From positions 305,205 to 369,204 of the forward strand of contig CH002977.1 in the NCBI GenBank assembly GCA_000149265.1: a stretch of 64,000 bases of DNA. Direction: 5' to 3'. Source of the DNA: Ciona savignyi (taxonomy: Eukaryota; Chordata; Ascidiacea; Phlebobranchia; Cionidae). The notes under the pieces were generated by a model. That model did not search any database, was not told where the DNA came from, and saw nothing but the letters and a program-made list of their open reading frames with translations. The stretch's first letter is position 1. The number at the start of each line of letters is the position of its first letter. Of the stretch, positions 22,548 through 36,700 are shown piece after piece. Position numbers and translations under genes: made by a program.

Positions 22548-23961
22548 GTTGACAAGTGCAAACACCAAATTGAAAAAATTGGTACGAGTTGGATCTAAAC
22601 ATTCAAACATGTAAAATTGATACTAGGTTACATTCACCACGGCATCAATAACGCATAATGTTGTTTTGTGAATTCTAATTATGGTTGTTTTCCGATCATT
22701 CATAAGAAAACTTTAATATTTGTTTTTAACATATTCTTTGCCTGTCTTTAACCTTAATTTAAAATTAGAACGCGTGAATGTACAGGTCATGGTTATATAA
22801 TCTGCAATGTAAATACAATTTGCAATTTAACATTATTCATTATTGGTGCTGTGTTATACAAGAATAAGTGCCTACCAATGATCGTAAACAAATCAAATTA
22901 CGAATGTCAACTTAGGGAAATTACCGATATTGAAATAAATATCCTTGAAAACAATGACTAGAGTAGAAGAGGACAATTATGATCCCTTTTTTAATTCGGC
23001 TGGTGGTACGATGCGCTACGACTAGGCCTATCGGGCAGGATGATATTAAGACATCGTTTAGATTGACTTCAGTTAAGTGAAATTTAGAGTAGAGGATTAT
23101 CAAAAGTGACATGTACGGCAATGATGTTTGACGCCCAAGTTTAGTGGTGGTGAGGTTACACCCTTTGGTTAGACTGCCTGCATTCCACCTGCGGTCACGT
23201 GGGATTATGGTTGTCAGCGTTGTGACGACCGTGCCGTTCCAAATACGAAAGACGGTTTGATTATCTTATATTGTTGGGGAAGTTTACAGTTATTTTTATA
23301 ATAAGCTGCAAAAACTGTTTATAGGATAGGATACTAATGTTCATACAAAGGTGGGATAATGACGATTGCCTTATATTTCGGTGTATACTCAAGTGAAGTT
23401 TACAAATATATAAGCACTAGAAAGTAGTGCTGTCTTTGTTTTAAGGCTGGTTATCTGAATAAAAAAATGGAAACGTAAAAAATGTAAAAATACTTTAAAA
23501 TAAGTAGGCTAATAAACAGTCTTAATTTCGTTTGCGATAAGGTTAAATTGGCTATAATTAAAACAAAGTTTTTTTTTATAAATTAAGAAATATTACTTAA
23601 TATTTTGTTTTATCTATATAGCCATTCTATAATAAACAAACGAAATAATTACTTTTTAAGTGTGTTTTTCTGATTGGCCACACTTTACCCAAACAACTGA
23701 ATATAAAGACTATGGGTATATAATCGATAACTTGGTTATCCAGAAAATTGCGTCGTTACAGTGTTTAAAGTTTATTTTTAAAAAAAGCGCACAAAATATC
23801 AGATATACAAGGTAAACGACTCATTTTGCGACACAGAAGCAAACGAGAAGTTATATCTCTAAAAAACTCGCCACTAATAAATAAGCGCCAGCGCATTTTT
23901 GCTTTGAACTCCCTTCTTGCCTCGAGAGTACCGGAACCTTTTGAGTTTCAACCCTGGTTCA
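22548..23961. other. Intergenic region between BTBD8-like and Wnt genes
   Basis: Upstream region of BTBD8 and downstream region of Wnt. It holds a short reversed SINE tail at about 23324-23372 (AGGATAGGATACTAATGTTC). The reversed AATAAA near 23770 could end the Wnt transcript. No gene is seen. Confidence 0.6.
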
Positions 23962-26900
23962 TCAGTTGCACCTGTGCTCCTCGTAGTGCACGGTGCATTG
24001 GTCGCACGTCACCTTGCAGCACCACTGAAACGTGCACCTACATCTCTCAACGCGCGTCCGTGGCGTCGTGGTGTAGCCCCGGCCGCAGCACAGCAGGTCG
24101 CAGTTATCGACGCCACTGGAAGTTGCGTTGCATAATCGACCGCGGGTTCCTTCGATGCCGAGGCTGACGTTTCGCTCACAGAAATCGGGTGATTCTTCAT
24201 AATATACCAGGTCGTTGGTAGTCGGGGATCTTACAGTTTCAGCCCTGTCAAATAAAACATACCACAACGTTATTTGGGTTGTTGAAACTTTTTATATTGA
24301 TTCTACTGATTGCACCAAAGATGGAAACAGACACGTATCTTAATAAAATAGTTTAAAGGTTTTTTTATTCGAAAAACTAGATATTCCGTGTATTATCCAG
24401 TTCTCAGTACAATAAAAGTACTATAAAATAATGCAAAATAAATTATTCCTAAATAAAAAGTTTTTGTAGATAAAGAGCTACTGTAAATAACCAGAAAACA
24501 TATTTTTCAAATATTTGAAAACCTACCCACGGACCAAACTTTCAACCCATCCTCTCGTCTCTAGGTGACGCTCTACCCTCATCTTTTGAGCATCGATGAA
24601 CATTCGCTTGAGCTCGGCCCCGACGCTGCTGAAACGAGGTAACGACCAGAAGCAGGTCTGGAACTGGCAGCTGCCCGAAACCCCGTGGCACTTGCATATG
24701 AATCGCATGCCTCGGAGAAGAACCTACGAAATACAGTTTGGGCATGAAAACCAATCATTTTTGTACAAAATAAACATGGGATTAAACGTCTTAGCAAAAC
24801 GCACAAAGATAAACTTTTACTTTTATTATTTGCCTCTCGTTTAGGTTGTATAAATCAGATCACTGTTTTTGTATAATAATAAAAGAGGTGGTTTACGCCA
24901 CATTATACCAGTATATTTTATATATATGCATATCATAATTAACAGTGATATTACTGTTTTTCGTAACTGTTTTTTTGAGTATAATTTTTGGTTTTGTAAA
25001 ATTAATAATTTTCCAACGGCACAAAAAATAAAATTTCTAATGCTAATTAAACCAAACAAATAAACCTACATTTCACGCTATTTCTGTAAAAGCGTCTTCC
25101 ATTTGTAAGATATCGTTTCAATCGGGGACGAAATAAAAACACCAACCTGTCTTCCCGCTTCATTGTTATGTCTGTTCATGATGGACCGTGCGTCACTTCC
25201 TTGATCAGTAGCGTCAGCGAACTTTCGAGAAGCGGCCACACCGACTTGTACGTTATCATTGCATTCACCCCATGACCATTTAACTCCACTGGGTAGCTTT
25301 AACAGCGAAGGATCTGTGGCTGTAAAAAAATGGCGATTAGAAACTATAGTTTCATAGGGGAATTCGTTAAAGATTTTTTTTTGTTAAAATGAATACTTAC
25401 ATTTTATTTTTGGTCATACTTTAGTATGATAATTTTAATTGTACGACTAAAACAGTCAATTGTGTACTTATGGCGCTGGGCGTTTTGCGAAGTCACTTTA
25501 TCACTGTGATATAATCACGAATTTTGATTTTACACCACTTTTTCGATTAAAACTAATTTACGGCATAACTATGCGATAATATTCATGCGGTGCAAGGTAT
25601 TCCGCAACTTCAGTACATATATACCAAAATTAACCGTTGATGACTAAATACAAATTATCTTAGTCTTTCCTATAACACAAAGTAGGAAAATGGGGTGATC
25701 CCAACATAAAATTAAATTAACACTAATCATAATAAGAAGTTTTGGAATTGAGGCTTATTTTAAAACACAGATTTAATTAGCACTATTCTGGATTTCTTTA
25801 TACATGTTACTACTAACTGGTATATGTTCATGTTTTTTTATTTATACAGGGGCAACCATATTTTAGCAAGTAATAGCAGATTGGTCTCGATATCATATTC
25901 AGGTCTCGTACCTAAAACTTGTTTTTAGGAAAAACAAATTGATCAGATTACGATGTATTAACCATTTTCCAAAATTTTTCCAGCGCAATTTTTAGAAAAA
26001 AACTTTGGTACTTCTATTAGAATATGTCAACGATAATTGCGTACGGACATCCGTTTACTGCACCCATCCCAGGGAAACTTTTAATAGATATTTACATTGA
26101 TTTTTTACCTTTCACCCTATTGTCGCAGCCGCACGAGCGCAAAGTGCCGGTGGAGCAAGCTTTTGTGACGGAATATGCGACCCCGGCAGCTGCAATTGCG
26201 TGGACGAAAGCTGCTTCCCTGGATGCTAAAGAAAAAGAGGTTTTAAGTAATTTTTTAAGTTATTGGAATAACCTCTCTGCTCTGTCAAATAATTAGACGA
26301 GTCTAAAAAATAATTACTTTTCTTTATCCTGACGGACTGGAATATTAATTCGGGAAATTGTAAAACAAAATGTTAAATTTGATAAAATATAAAGAATATA
26401 CTGAAGCTGTGTTGCATTTTTAGTAAGATTGGTCATTTCTGTGAAATTAGTACTATAAAACAAATGGATTAAATAATAGAAAAATATTTACTCTTTGGCC
26501 AAATGGTTTGGATGTAAGCACGAAAGAGACAAGATATAGGTTGGAAGTTCGATTATATTCTTTGCCACTTTCTGTGCGGTGTACTTGAAAAGGACACAAA
26601 AACGGACGCATTTGTATATCCTAAACACTGTTCAAGGCATAATAGATAAATTTAAGAAACACCAGAGAATCTTGACGCGTCCACCATTTGTTTTATTTAT
26701 CGTTAAATTAAAAAAAAACTCCTGAACGACAATAAATATCCATTTCAAACCCAATTTTGCGCAAACGTAAAATATGTTAAATTCCCCGGCCGATTATTAG
26801 TTAACGATTCGTTTATTTAAGAAGTAACGCAAAATTAGTCTTATAATGACGTTATAGTAGGCATTGTAGATCTACCTCTTTCCAAAACGGGCCCAAACAC

Positions 26901-29717
26901 GTTGCCACGTCTGCTTGCTCTTGGATGTTGAACTGGTTGGGTCTTGCAATTCCACCTGTTATTTCAAACATCATATTAGCAAAATGGCGGATGTCGTTCA
27001 ATTTCATGTTTTGATTGGGCTGAACTTCACTCGTGTAAACCGAAGAACGGATCAAAGGAATTTCGATCTTTTAATTGCCTTACACGGCTCACGTTTCGCG
27101 ACTCATCTGTGAATTTTCGTCCGACACAAAAAGTTAATTGCGAGGGAGCATTCATTTCACCTTCGATTGTTGAATTGGTGTTTGCATTGGTCAATGCCCA
27201 GCTTCGTGCCATGCGCAATACTGGGCATGAGCTCAATGTTGTTGGAGCAAAACTGGAGTTGTCTTGCGCCCAACCACGGTAATCGGGTGCAGATTATCGG
27301 CGAGGTGGTGTAACTCGGATAATGTGTCCTGCGGGAAAATTATGGTATTAAATTATAATCGAACAATGGTGTGGTACGAGTTTAGGAAAAGGGTGGTTAA
27401 TGTAACATTATCCAGATACCACGTACCGCAGTCGGCTCAGTAAACCCATACCATAACGTTGTATTTAATAGAGAAGTCAATTTATAATAATTGGTGAAAG
27501 TATTAAGTAACTGGATAAAAGCAATGTGCTTTAGTGCCTTCCCAATAACCTTTGAGTATAGGGGGTAGTGGGTTTCGAAAATAATACCATTCGGCTCGCG
27601 GACTGGCGCGAATGAGCTCTGCAGGTGTCTGTTTTAACTTAGACTAACTCGGAAAGTACTAAACAACGGAAATATGAAACTACGAAAACGCGGAAATTTA
27701 TACCAACCGTTAACCTCTCTAATACTAATATGTTTTACAGTTGGTTAGTAACTAGGTGTGTATTTAATTTCCATATTTTCCTATTTCCATATTTTAAAAC
27801 CGTCAGACTAACTCAGCTTTATGTTGGAACGTGTAAAAGGATTTACTTACGCATTTCGAGGATGGAACTGGAGAAGCCGAATTATGTTCCTGAAAACAAA
27901 ACAAGAAATTAATACAGTGTCAACACCGGCAAATAAAACACACAAAAACAATTTGTTAAAATTTTCATATTAAACTGGATCATTAAACTGTTGGACCTTT
28001 GAAGAAATATAGGATTGGTTTCACTCAATTTTTTTAAGCCGCAATGCAAACAAAAATATGGGGGTTTCCCCTCATTTTATGTCTCAAATTGGATTTGACC
28101 GAGTAATGTTCGAAATTGCGCGAAATAGCAGGCGTGGGTATACGCCCGTGAATTAATAATTGGGGCGGATCCGGATTAACTGGGATGCCGGGCCCGGGCT
28201 TAGGTTGACGAATCTCGGATGACGCAATTGCATTTTTGGCTTTCAAATGCCAGCTAAATGGCGACCATATCGGGAGCGGAAACGTCGTAGATAAAATATT
28301 CCGCATTCAATAGATTGTTGTGGAGTTTCNNNNNNNNNNNNNNNNNNNNNNNNNNNNNNNNNNNNNNNNNNNNNNNNNNNNNNNNNNNNNNNNNNNNNNN
28401 NNNNNNNNNNNNNNNNNNNNNNNNNNNNNNNNNNNNNNNNNNNNNNNNNNNNNNNNNNNNNNNNNNNNNNNNNNNNNNNNNNNNNNNNNNNNNNNNNNNN
28501 NNNNNNNNNNNNNNNNNNNNNNNNNNNNNNNNNNNNNNNNNNNNNNNNNNNNNNNNNNNNNNNNNNNNNNNNNNNNNNNNNNNNNNNNNNNNNNNNNNNN
28601 NNNNNNNNNNNNNNNNNNNNNNNNNNNNNNNNNNNNNNNNNNNNNNNNNNNNNNNNNNNNNNNNNNNNNNNNNNNNNNNNNNNNNNNNNNNNNNNNNNNN
28701 NNNNNNNNNNNNNNNNNNNNNNNNNNNNNNNNNNNNNNNNNNNNNNNNNNNNNNNNNNNNCAGTTAAGTACAAGAAAATAATTGGTCCGCTTGTACGTTG
28801 TGTATTACGAGTGGATAATAGGAGTAGCAATCAAGTTACTGGATAAGCTGGAACTTTATCTCAGCTCGGATCGTCGTCGACCAAGAGAAGGCTCTAATTG
28901 CCCCCGTTGTTAAATTGTGTGGTATTGTCTAATCTTTTAATAGGCCACAACAGAAAAATTAAAGTATCGTGCGATGACACTCGGCAGAGAAAAAATGTGA
29001 ACTGTTTTATTCTTTTTAGGGCTAGTCTACAGGGAAAATTTTGCGGTTACACATACTAAGGATAAAAATCAGTAACATAATCTACTTTTAAGGCAGGTGC
29101 GAGCGCTTGATATCCTTCGTAATTGCGCTAAACTGTAATCTGCCCACGCGTATATACATCTCTGAGGTCGACATGGTGACGCTTTACCCAAAAACCTTTC
29201 CCCTAAGCTTGGGTAATTATTCCACCAACGCGTTCTAGGTTATACAATGTCCTCGTCAATATGACAATCTGATGTTTTACCGATGCCTTGGCACGATCTC
29301 TTTATAGAAACTGTGTAATCTGTGTCATTTTAATACGCGCGCCAAGTGGAAAAGGCTATTACTGCCACACTAAATGAAACGGACGCCGAAATTGCCATTA
29401 TATTGAGCCCTATTAGGCATTGTCGTGCTGATATACCATAGAAATTGACTTGTCGTACCAATCTAGCATATCTTGAATGACATCAACCATCAAATACAAT
29501 TAACTTCCAATTAAAAGTCTTGCAAGGTAAAGCATTTTCCGCACCTGCACTTCCGCCACTTATCCGGATTTTTTCCGAGAAAAAGCGAGTTATGCGACAT
29601 AGAAAACTTATAGAACACATAAACTTACCACCAACGGGGAGCCCCTGTCCCGTCCACGATGGATATGGGCGAAATAACAGATGAAATCAACATGGCTTGA
29701 AGAAATACGTAGCACAT
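23962..29717 (-). CDS. Wnt family secreted ligand
   Basis: Secreted lipid-modified morphogen acting on Frizzled/LRP receptors. Seven exons in transcript order: 29629-29717, 27161-27328, 26876-26955, 26109-26225, 25147-25319, 24527-24723, 23962-24244. They total 1107 bases in phase and give 368 residues, a normal Wnt length. The start is the ATG at 29717, followed by a hydrophobic leader. Hallmarks: [56 protein letters not shown] with the acylated serine near residue 225, [14 protein letters not shown], and the [11 protein letters not shown]-terminal cysteine domain. The usual TCW after CHGVSGSC reads TCF here. Parts resemble Wnt7 and Wnt4 and the end resembles Wnt10, so I do not assign a subfamily; it could be a tunicate orphan Wnt. 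The first intron holds the 431 N gap. Confidence 0.95.
28330..28760. other. Assembly gap, 431 N
   Basis: Unsequenced stretch in the first intron of the Wnt gene. Exons on both sides join in phase, so no coding exon need be missing. Confidence 0.98.
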
Positions 29718-32700
29718 TTGTTTGAACCAAACACGTGCTTGAGTTGTAGTTTGACATTATGTCCATATAGTAATCCTTTTGAGCTTATTCTTCTTTAGAG
29801 AGTTCTTCGACTTGGCCAAATACCCTCTGACGACTTCGTTACAGTTGTTCGCTTTTAGTTGATCCCAGCCAGAAGATTTTTTTTACAATTTCGAATTCCG
29901 CACCTTGGTTGTTTACTCACGTGACGTATGACGTCGTTTTTTTCGCAGTTTCTGTAGTAATCTCTATAGTATCGATTTCTTGAGGTGCCAATTACAGGAT
30001 CGTAGGCCGCTAAAATTAACGCGTTTTGGGCGTGCTAGTGTGTTCACGCCTTCTGTAACATATGAACTTTAGGGTATGGTATATAATTGCCTAATCTATT
30101 TAACTCTAATTCCACTATAATTATGAATCTCTTCATACAACAACTAATATGCAGTCCATCTACCCGGCGCTCGATGTCTATATATGACAATATCGAAGTC
30201 TTTTTTTTCTGTCACAATCAAAGTGGCCTATCTTGAGTTCTTCCTCTCATTACGTGAATCAATTGATTTAAGATGACGTAACAGACTCTACTGACTGACC
30301 GCGCGTCAACGTCGGGACTAGACTTTCATTTTCTCGAGGAAACGTTACAAAATTCGATCAAAATCTTGACCACATTGACACCCCAAAGCAATTTAAAACA
30401 TTTCTCCATTTTGTATGATCATCGGTGCTTTTGATACTGTTGTTACTACTTTTACAACAATATACAAACGGGCATTTTGTTCACATGCAATACACTTGTG
30501 ATGCAGACGACACCGCTTTTCCTGCAATTACGATTTGCGTGACGTCAGTGGCGCGGCAGGAACACCCCGCGTTAACCTATAGCCCGTCTGAGAACCTTGG
30601 CTGGACAGATAAATTACACTTGTCAGATGCAGCCCATAGCTAATTGTAGTTGGTTTCTCCATTCCAAAGCAAATTTGGTGTTGATACGATGTGTCGGGGC
30701 TGTTTTTAAAAGACCTCGAAGTATCTGCACTGAATTCCATCCCTGACCCAATATTCCTGTTAATTTCTCGGCCGCGCCCGTTAATTTAAGGCTCGATAAA
30801 CAAGGCTCTGTTTCTCTTTCGACGGAATCGGCCTGCTACCGCCAATTCGACAGCAAAGTGTTCACGGCAGAGGCTCGGAGCGATTTTAAAAGCGTCAAGA
30901 TCGCGGGCGGGTGAATGGAGCAGGCTGGCCATTTTATCGCGCCCACGTCGTTTTCAATAAGTTCCCGTGGCTTGACACCGAAACCGACGGCGTGAATTAG
31001 CCGTTCGACCGAGCTATGACTAAAAACTCGCTCCTGTTTCACTCGCACCTTCATTCTCAACAACGTCAGTTACCGAGTCTCATAATCCAGCCCTAATTGC
31101 CGGTCATTCCTAGTAATTGCCTAAATTAGCTACTATTACCCCATCCGAGAAAGAGGTTTCTTGAACGGAGTGACGTATTTGGACGGTGAGGTCACACTGA
31201 TGACGTCACAAGAACACGAACGAAAGGCAGAATCTTTCAATTTCCCCCAAATTTGTTTATTTAGTCTCAAGTCGTACGCGTGCCTTCTTGGCGCACAGTA
31301 TTATAGATAGTGACATCACCATCTTTTTAGTTAATATTTTAGTAAATTACGCATGTAGAAAGAACAAATTACGTGTTATAATCTTTTTAGATAAAACTTG
31401 AATTCAAATTTTGAATTCATGTGAATTCAAAATAAATAATCAAAATAGAAGAGAGTAAATAGGCATATGCCATTATTTATCCGTTAATATTGAAGACAGC
31501 CGAGGTGAATCATCGTAAGCATATACTACAATATACGAGGAGATCGCCGTCTCATTGCAGTTACGGTACAGCATCAGTTCGTTATAAATGACTTACATCA
31601 GTTCATGAAAGTACAATGCGAAAATTGGTCTTGGCACTGTTGGTCCGGACGGTAGATAAGTTACATAGGGTGTTGAACTGACAAAAACAATAGTCGAATA
31701 TATTTCATACTAGTCGACGGATTCAGGATCACTGGTTTGGATAATAAGTCCGTTTTATATGAGGTTAGTATACTACTCGACAGCAGAAATCCTGTGAGTT
31801 ATAAAACGGCGGCTCAAAATTAAACTTATCTGATCTTCTATAAAGTTAAAAGTTTCAAGTATTATTGCTTAACAGCACCATCTCGTGGAACAGATATTAC
31901 AGCGTATATTGCGCCAGTTCCTTTAAATGTAGGCCTATAAATAATCGCGCTATCTCTTTTATTAGCATTTTGAAATATGGGTGTAGGGACGTTTATGGTT
32001 AATTAATTAATCGTTCTTAATTACGTCTCAGCAAACATAGTAATGTTTGGCCGATTCGTATGGGAAATTTAAAAATTAATCGTTGTTATAGTACGGCACC
32101 GTAAGACGCATATAGAGTAAAGATGTGAAAGGACAGTTTATGAAAAAAAATACTAATTGAAGAAAAAGGGATTGTGAAAGCTAAATGCTGCGTCGGTGTT
32201 AGGTTTGCACTTTTCCTGTTTATCTTGGTTTCTCTTTTTTATTGTTGCACCACAGAGTGCTTCTATCACGTGCCAAACACAAACACTCAATTTGACCACC
32301 ATGTATTTGTGGGGTGGTTGTTGATAAACCGATGCAAAATATTAAATAATATCGATAACTGTCATGGCTTAATCAAACCATGCTGAAAATATATTATTCG
32401 CTGTAGGCGCATATATTACAAAGGAATTTATGTTTAGCAACCGCAATAAATGATTACCTCTATATTTGTAATTCACCCCCTAATAAATATAAAATAATAT
32501 TGCGTTCGATCAATATTCTTGGAAGCACTCAAAAAAATATTTCTTAACTCATAAACTTTTTTCTTTTATATATTGTTTGTTGATTAGAATGAACAAAATC
32601 CAATCGGTATTGTCCACTCTGTTACAACGCAAAGACGTCATGGTTCGTTCGTACCAGGTCGTTCAGATAAACGTTATGATTAAAAACTGGATGGCAGTCT

Positions 32701-33786
32701 ACAACGTACACCCTATATTACGTAACCGCGCCCATATGCAAATGTACCTTTAATCTTATGTCGTGTATCTTTAACGTTTCTTCATATAAACCGCCAAATT
32801 TTAAAGCATGAAACACCACTCGTGACAAATACCAGATTATCGTGTAAGAAAATAACATTATGTTTATAGAACTTTAGTTGGGCTGAAAATAAATTTCGAC
32901 AATTTTAGAGTTTTAAATGTGTTTTTAATAGGGCTAAACTTCGAACTGATTGATGATGGGCGCAAAAAAGCCTTTTTTTATAAAGGATTTTAATCTTAAT
33001 CGGACTCGTTAACCATTTGACCACATAACGGTTAAAATTTGAAAAGTTGCATGCCAACATTGCGCAAACAGGATAGTACCTCCTCAGCAGATTACCCTCC
33101 GTTTCCGCCCTACCCCAACAATGGCTAGCGGAATTCATGTTGTTTCCATAATTTATTATCAAAATATACACGGTTGGGTACACAAGCATGTAATACAAGG
33201 GATGCAAAAATATCAGCCATTCAAACAAATTGAAGTAATGAGAAAGCTGACGAGAGTAGTCGTCTCCTGCAGGATCGATAAAACATTTCGATGTTCTGTT
33301 TTGTTCAGCGTAAATGCTCTTCCACCGGCGTCTACTGCTATTCGCCTTCTTTCGACGAAAAAAGTTCTGCAGGATAACAAAGGGAGTGTAATTGGTTAGG
33401 GAAAGTTATTCACTTTGTGGGTTGGAACGATCAAGACCTGTATACTCAGGTGATGTTATAAAATTGAACAATCGTCACAGAGTAACGCTGAGCGAGAGTA
33501 AAGGTTTTAGACAACAGTTTTGTAATGGGTGATTGGATAACCGATTTGATCAATAAAAATTGCAAGCGTGGAATATTATCCAATGCAACAGCGCGGATAA
33601 CCCGATTATGACGTCATGACAGACAAGCAAGGTCGCGCCATATGTGAAGGTATCATTCCGTTCGATCATGCGCCCGGAGATGCTGCAATTTATGGTTGTA
33701 ACAACAGTTCTGTTTATTGATGTGCAGTAGGGGGAAAATATTTAGGGAACCTGGCTCAAAATATACAGACCGATTTTTCTGATATT
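29718..33786. other. Divergent upstream region of Wnt and ANKRD33-like genes
   Basis: About 4 kb between two genes transcribed away from each other, with no recognisable exon. It contains three palindromic CRE octamers (30540-30547, 31201-31208, 33609-33616) and several TGACGT half-like sites. Open frames at 30425-30643, 32174-32386 and 33121-33399 lack support. This is the likely place for the Wnt regulatory elements. Confidence 0.6.
33609..33616. promoter_or_regulatory. CRE upstream of ANKRD33-like gene
   Basis: TGACGTCA lies 171 bases before the start codon at 33787, in the context ATTATGACGTCATGAC. Confidence 0.4.
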
Positions 33787-36700
33787 ATGGGCAGAGAGGC
33801 GGCGGAAAATGAAAACCACGCCGAAATAATTGAAGGAAACAATATTGAAACTAATTTCCAAAAGGATTTCTGTGTCTCCACGAAGTAAGTTTACATGTAT
33901 TCAATCCATTATAATAGTCGATGCTGACCATACCGTTGTATTGCTTACGTTTGGAGCACTTCTCTTTTAATCCATTTAATTCATTAGGGACTGTAGTGTT
34001 ATAAAGGTTAAATTAATGAAGAATTAAAAGAGTATTAATCAATAAAGGTATCCAATAGTACATTTGTACAAGCGTCAAATAATGTGTGAGTGGTTGCTTT
34101 TACCTTGAAGCGGTAAGTAAGGTGTAAATTTCTCTAGATAATAAGAGTCTCGATTCTTTTCGATATTACGAGTCTCGAAAACTAGTCACATATCTTAACT
34201 ATTTTAAATTAGACAATTACAAATAGATCTACACTTTTTTTTTCAATATTATACTTTAATTTCCAAAGGAAATAATCATCATCGAATATTTTACTATGGA
34301 GAGAGAAATGTTAGTTCTCTATCCCTAAACTTTTGTCACAAAAAATGTTAAATAAAAGTCGTTTGATTTAGTAATCTCATTGAGTTTTACCATTTTTGTA
34401 TTTTTCCTTAAAATTGTATCAAGATACAGTTAACAATGAACTATGTTACAGGCAGGAAAATTGCGTTGTGTCACTTCTACGATACGCACTTCCAAAAGTG
34501 GCACAGGTAAGCGTTAAACAGCGACAATGGACGATCAATAAGAATGAGGCTAATTGGCATTTAAAAAATTCATGCGGCGGTCATTTAAAGATTTAAATGT
34601 TTGCTAAACGCTGTGAATTGTACACCCAAAATGTACTGTAAACGTGGGAAAGTGTCGGGTTGTTAAGTGTGTACTATTGAAAAACCGTATTTGCTTTGCT
34701 TTTTGGACATATTTACCAAGTATTCTGAAGTGAACCAGTAGACAAAACCCTGTGTTTTTCATTGTTCGGGCAAAGTTCGGCATTGGTAGAACAAATTTAT
34801 GACGGAATTTAAATTTTAAAATTAGCCCTGACCCTTACCTAAATCCTAACTTAACAAAAAGCCATATATCATCATACATTTTCTGTCAAATGCTCTTCCA
34901 GTTCTGCATCCAAATATACAATATCGCAATGTACGACCTTCAATTGAGACAATTTGTAATATTGGAACCAACATTAATTACTTTACTATTATTGCTGAAT
35001 ATTCAATCTTACATTGTACTCGAAATTTTAAATATCTTCAGCCTACAGAAGCAACCGAAATTCCAATAATTGAATTTGTAACGTATTTTACTTGGCAATC
35101 ACATTGACTTGGGTTAAATTCATTTAACATGGCCTTGATTATTGATTAAATGCATTTAGCATAGTCTGCATTGTTGATTGGATTAAATACGTTTAGCATA
35201 AGCTAAGAGGTAAGTGAGAACATCTGTTTAGGTTAAAGTCCTTGACATAAAAGTAAAGTTATACTTGAAACCCACTTAAATGTTTGACCAAATACACTTT
35301 AAAAGTATCATTGCAAAATTATAGTTTGCAATCTGCTGAATTTCGGGGGTAACCAAACAAATGTGGCATTAGTGATCGGAAATATCGATCTAACCGTCAA
35401 TTGTTCTTCGATTTAGTGACAGCTGATTAAAGCTATTAAGACTTTTATTGTCGAAAAGTACGACACTCTAAAGAACACTAATGTTCCATTTCGTTGAAAG
35501 GCTCAATCGATGGGGCGAAACACTGTTATTATAACGCAGTGTTTCCGGTGAGATTTAAATGCGTGATATTCGCAGACGCCTTTGATTACAGCGTGCAACA
35601 CTGGCAACCTACCATTGGTACAGACGTTGGTGCAAAATGGAGATGAGAACGTAAACGGACACGACAGTGAGGGAAATACTCCTCTGATGCAAGCAGCACA
35701 AGCAGGTGAAAAAACCACATAAACCCCTGATCTAAGCTGATCCTAAAACAACGGATCCGGCTCGTGTTGAGAGATTCGGTATTGTCGCTTCTTCATATCC
35801 AATACTTAAGTTTTCTACGATAATGACAATAAACTAATTTCTTTTGTATGCTAACATATTTGTGCTGAGAATCGGACATAAATTATTTAAAATTATAAAT
35901 GTCCAAATTACAAATTAACTTTTGTATACAAAGTACCAAACATGGAAGTATATAAGTGAAAGAGTGGAAGTATATAAGTGAAAGAGTAATTAAACTGTGT
36001 ACATGAATTGTTGAAACCCGTGAACAGATTTAAACATTTTTAAAGATATGACTAATCGCATTTCTAATGCAAATATCGACGAAAAAGAGCTGATAGAGGA
36101 TGAAAAGTACAGCAAACAAATTAGGAAAGCATGTTTTCTAGAAAATAGGAGGCTAAAGTGACATGGAATGCCCGAGTTCAAGAACTTTTATTCAAGACAT
36201 TTCGGTGGTCGTTATAGATAAATGATAGTGTTGGCTTAACACTATCTATGCATTGTAGAATTTTAACTGTTTATTTTAAAATTTAAAATTCCGCCTGTAC
36301 TGGCCTATTTGAACGAAACTTGTACTTATCTATTGCAAAGTTGATTTCCGTCCATTTTATATAATGGAGTCGGTTTGTAATAAAAGATCGAAAACATCAA
36401 CCTATACCATATAGCATAAATAACTCTTTTGATATAGGCTTCGACAGTATCGTCTGTTACTTGTTGTTCTACCTTCACGGAGAGATACTGGTGGACGCGG
36501 AGAATAACAACGGCTTCACTGCGCTAATGAAGGCTGCCCTGCATGGGAAAACCAACTGTGCCAGGCGGCTGATAATTGCAGGTAATGTCAAACAATCAAA
36601 GAAGTTTTATTGGGGAGTGGTGGTGAACATGTTAAGAAATCCGGCCATAATGAAATGCATAATAACTAAGGATAAACGATACTATTTTTCTAAAGTTTGC

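Noticed and set aside
30425-30643. 72-codon frame with a leucine-rich signal-like start
   Set aside because: It begins with a non-ATG codon and has no acceptor, donor or family match. The run of CTG/TTA codons is probably chance.
32174-32386. 70-codon frame with hydrophobic start
   Set aside because: The apparent start is GTG, which is not expected in a metazoan gene, and no neighbouring exon fits.
33121-33399. 92-codon plus-strand frame with an ATG upstream of the ANKRD33-like gene
   Set aside because: No domain, no usable donor in phase to the ankyrin exons, and composition like the surrounding non-coding DNA.
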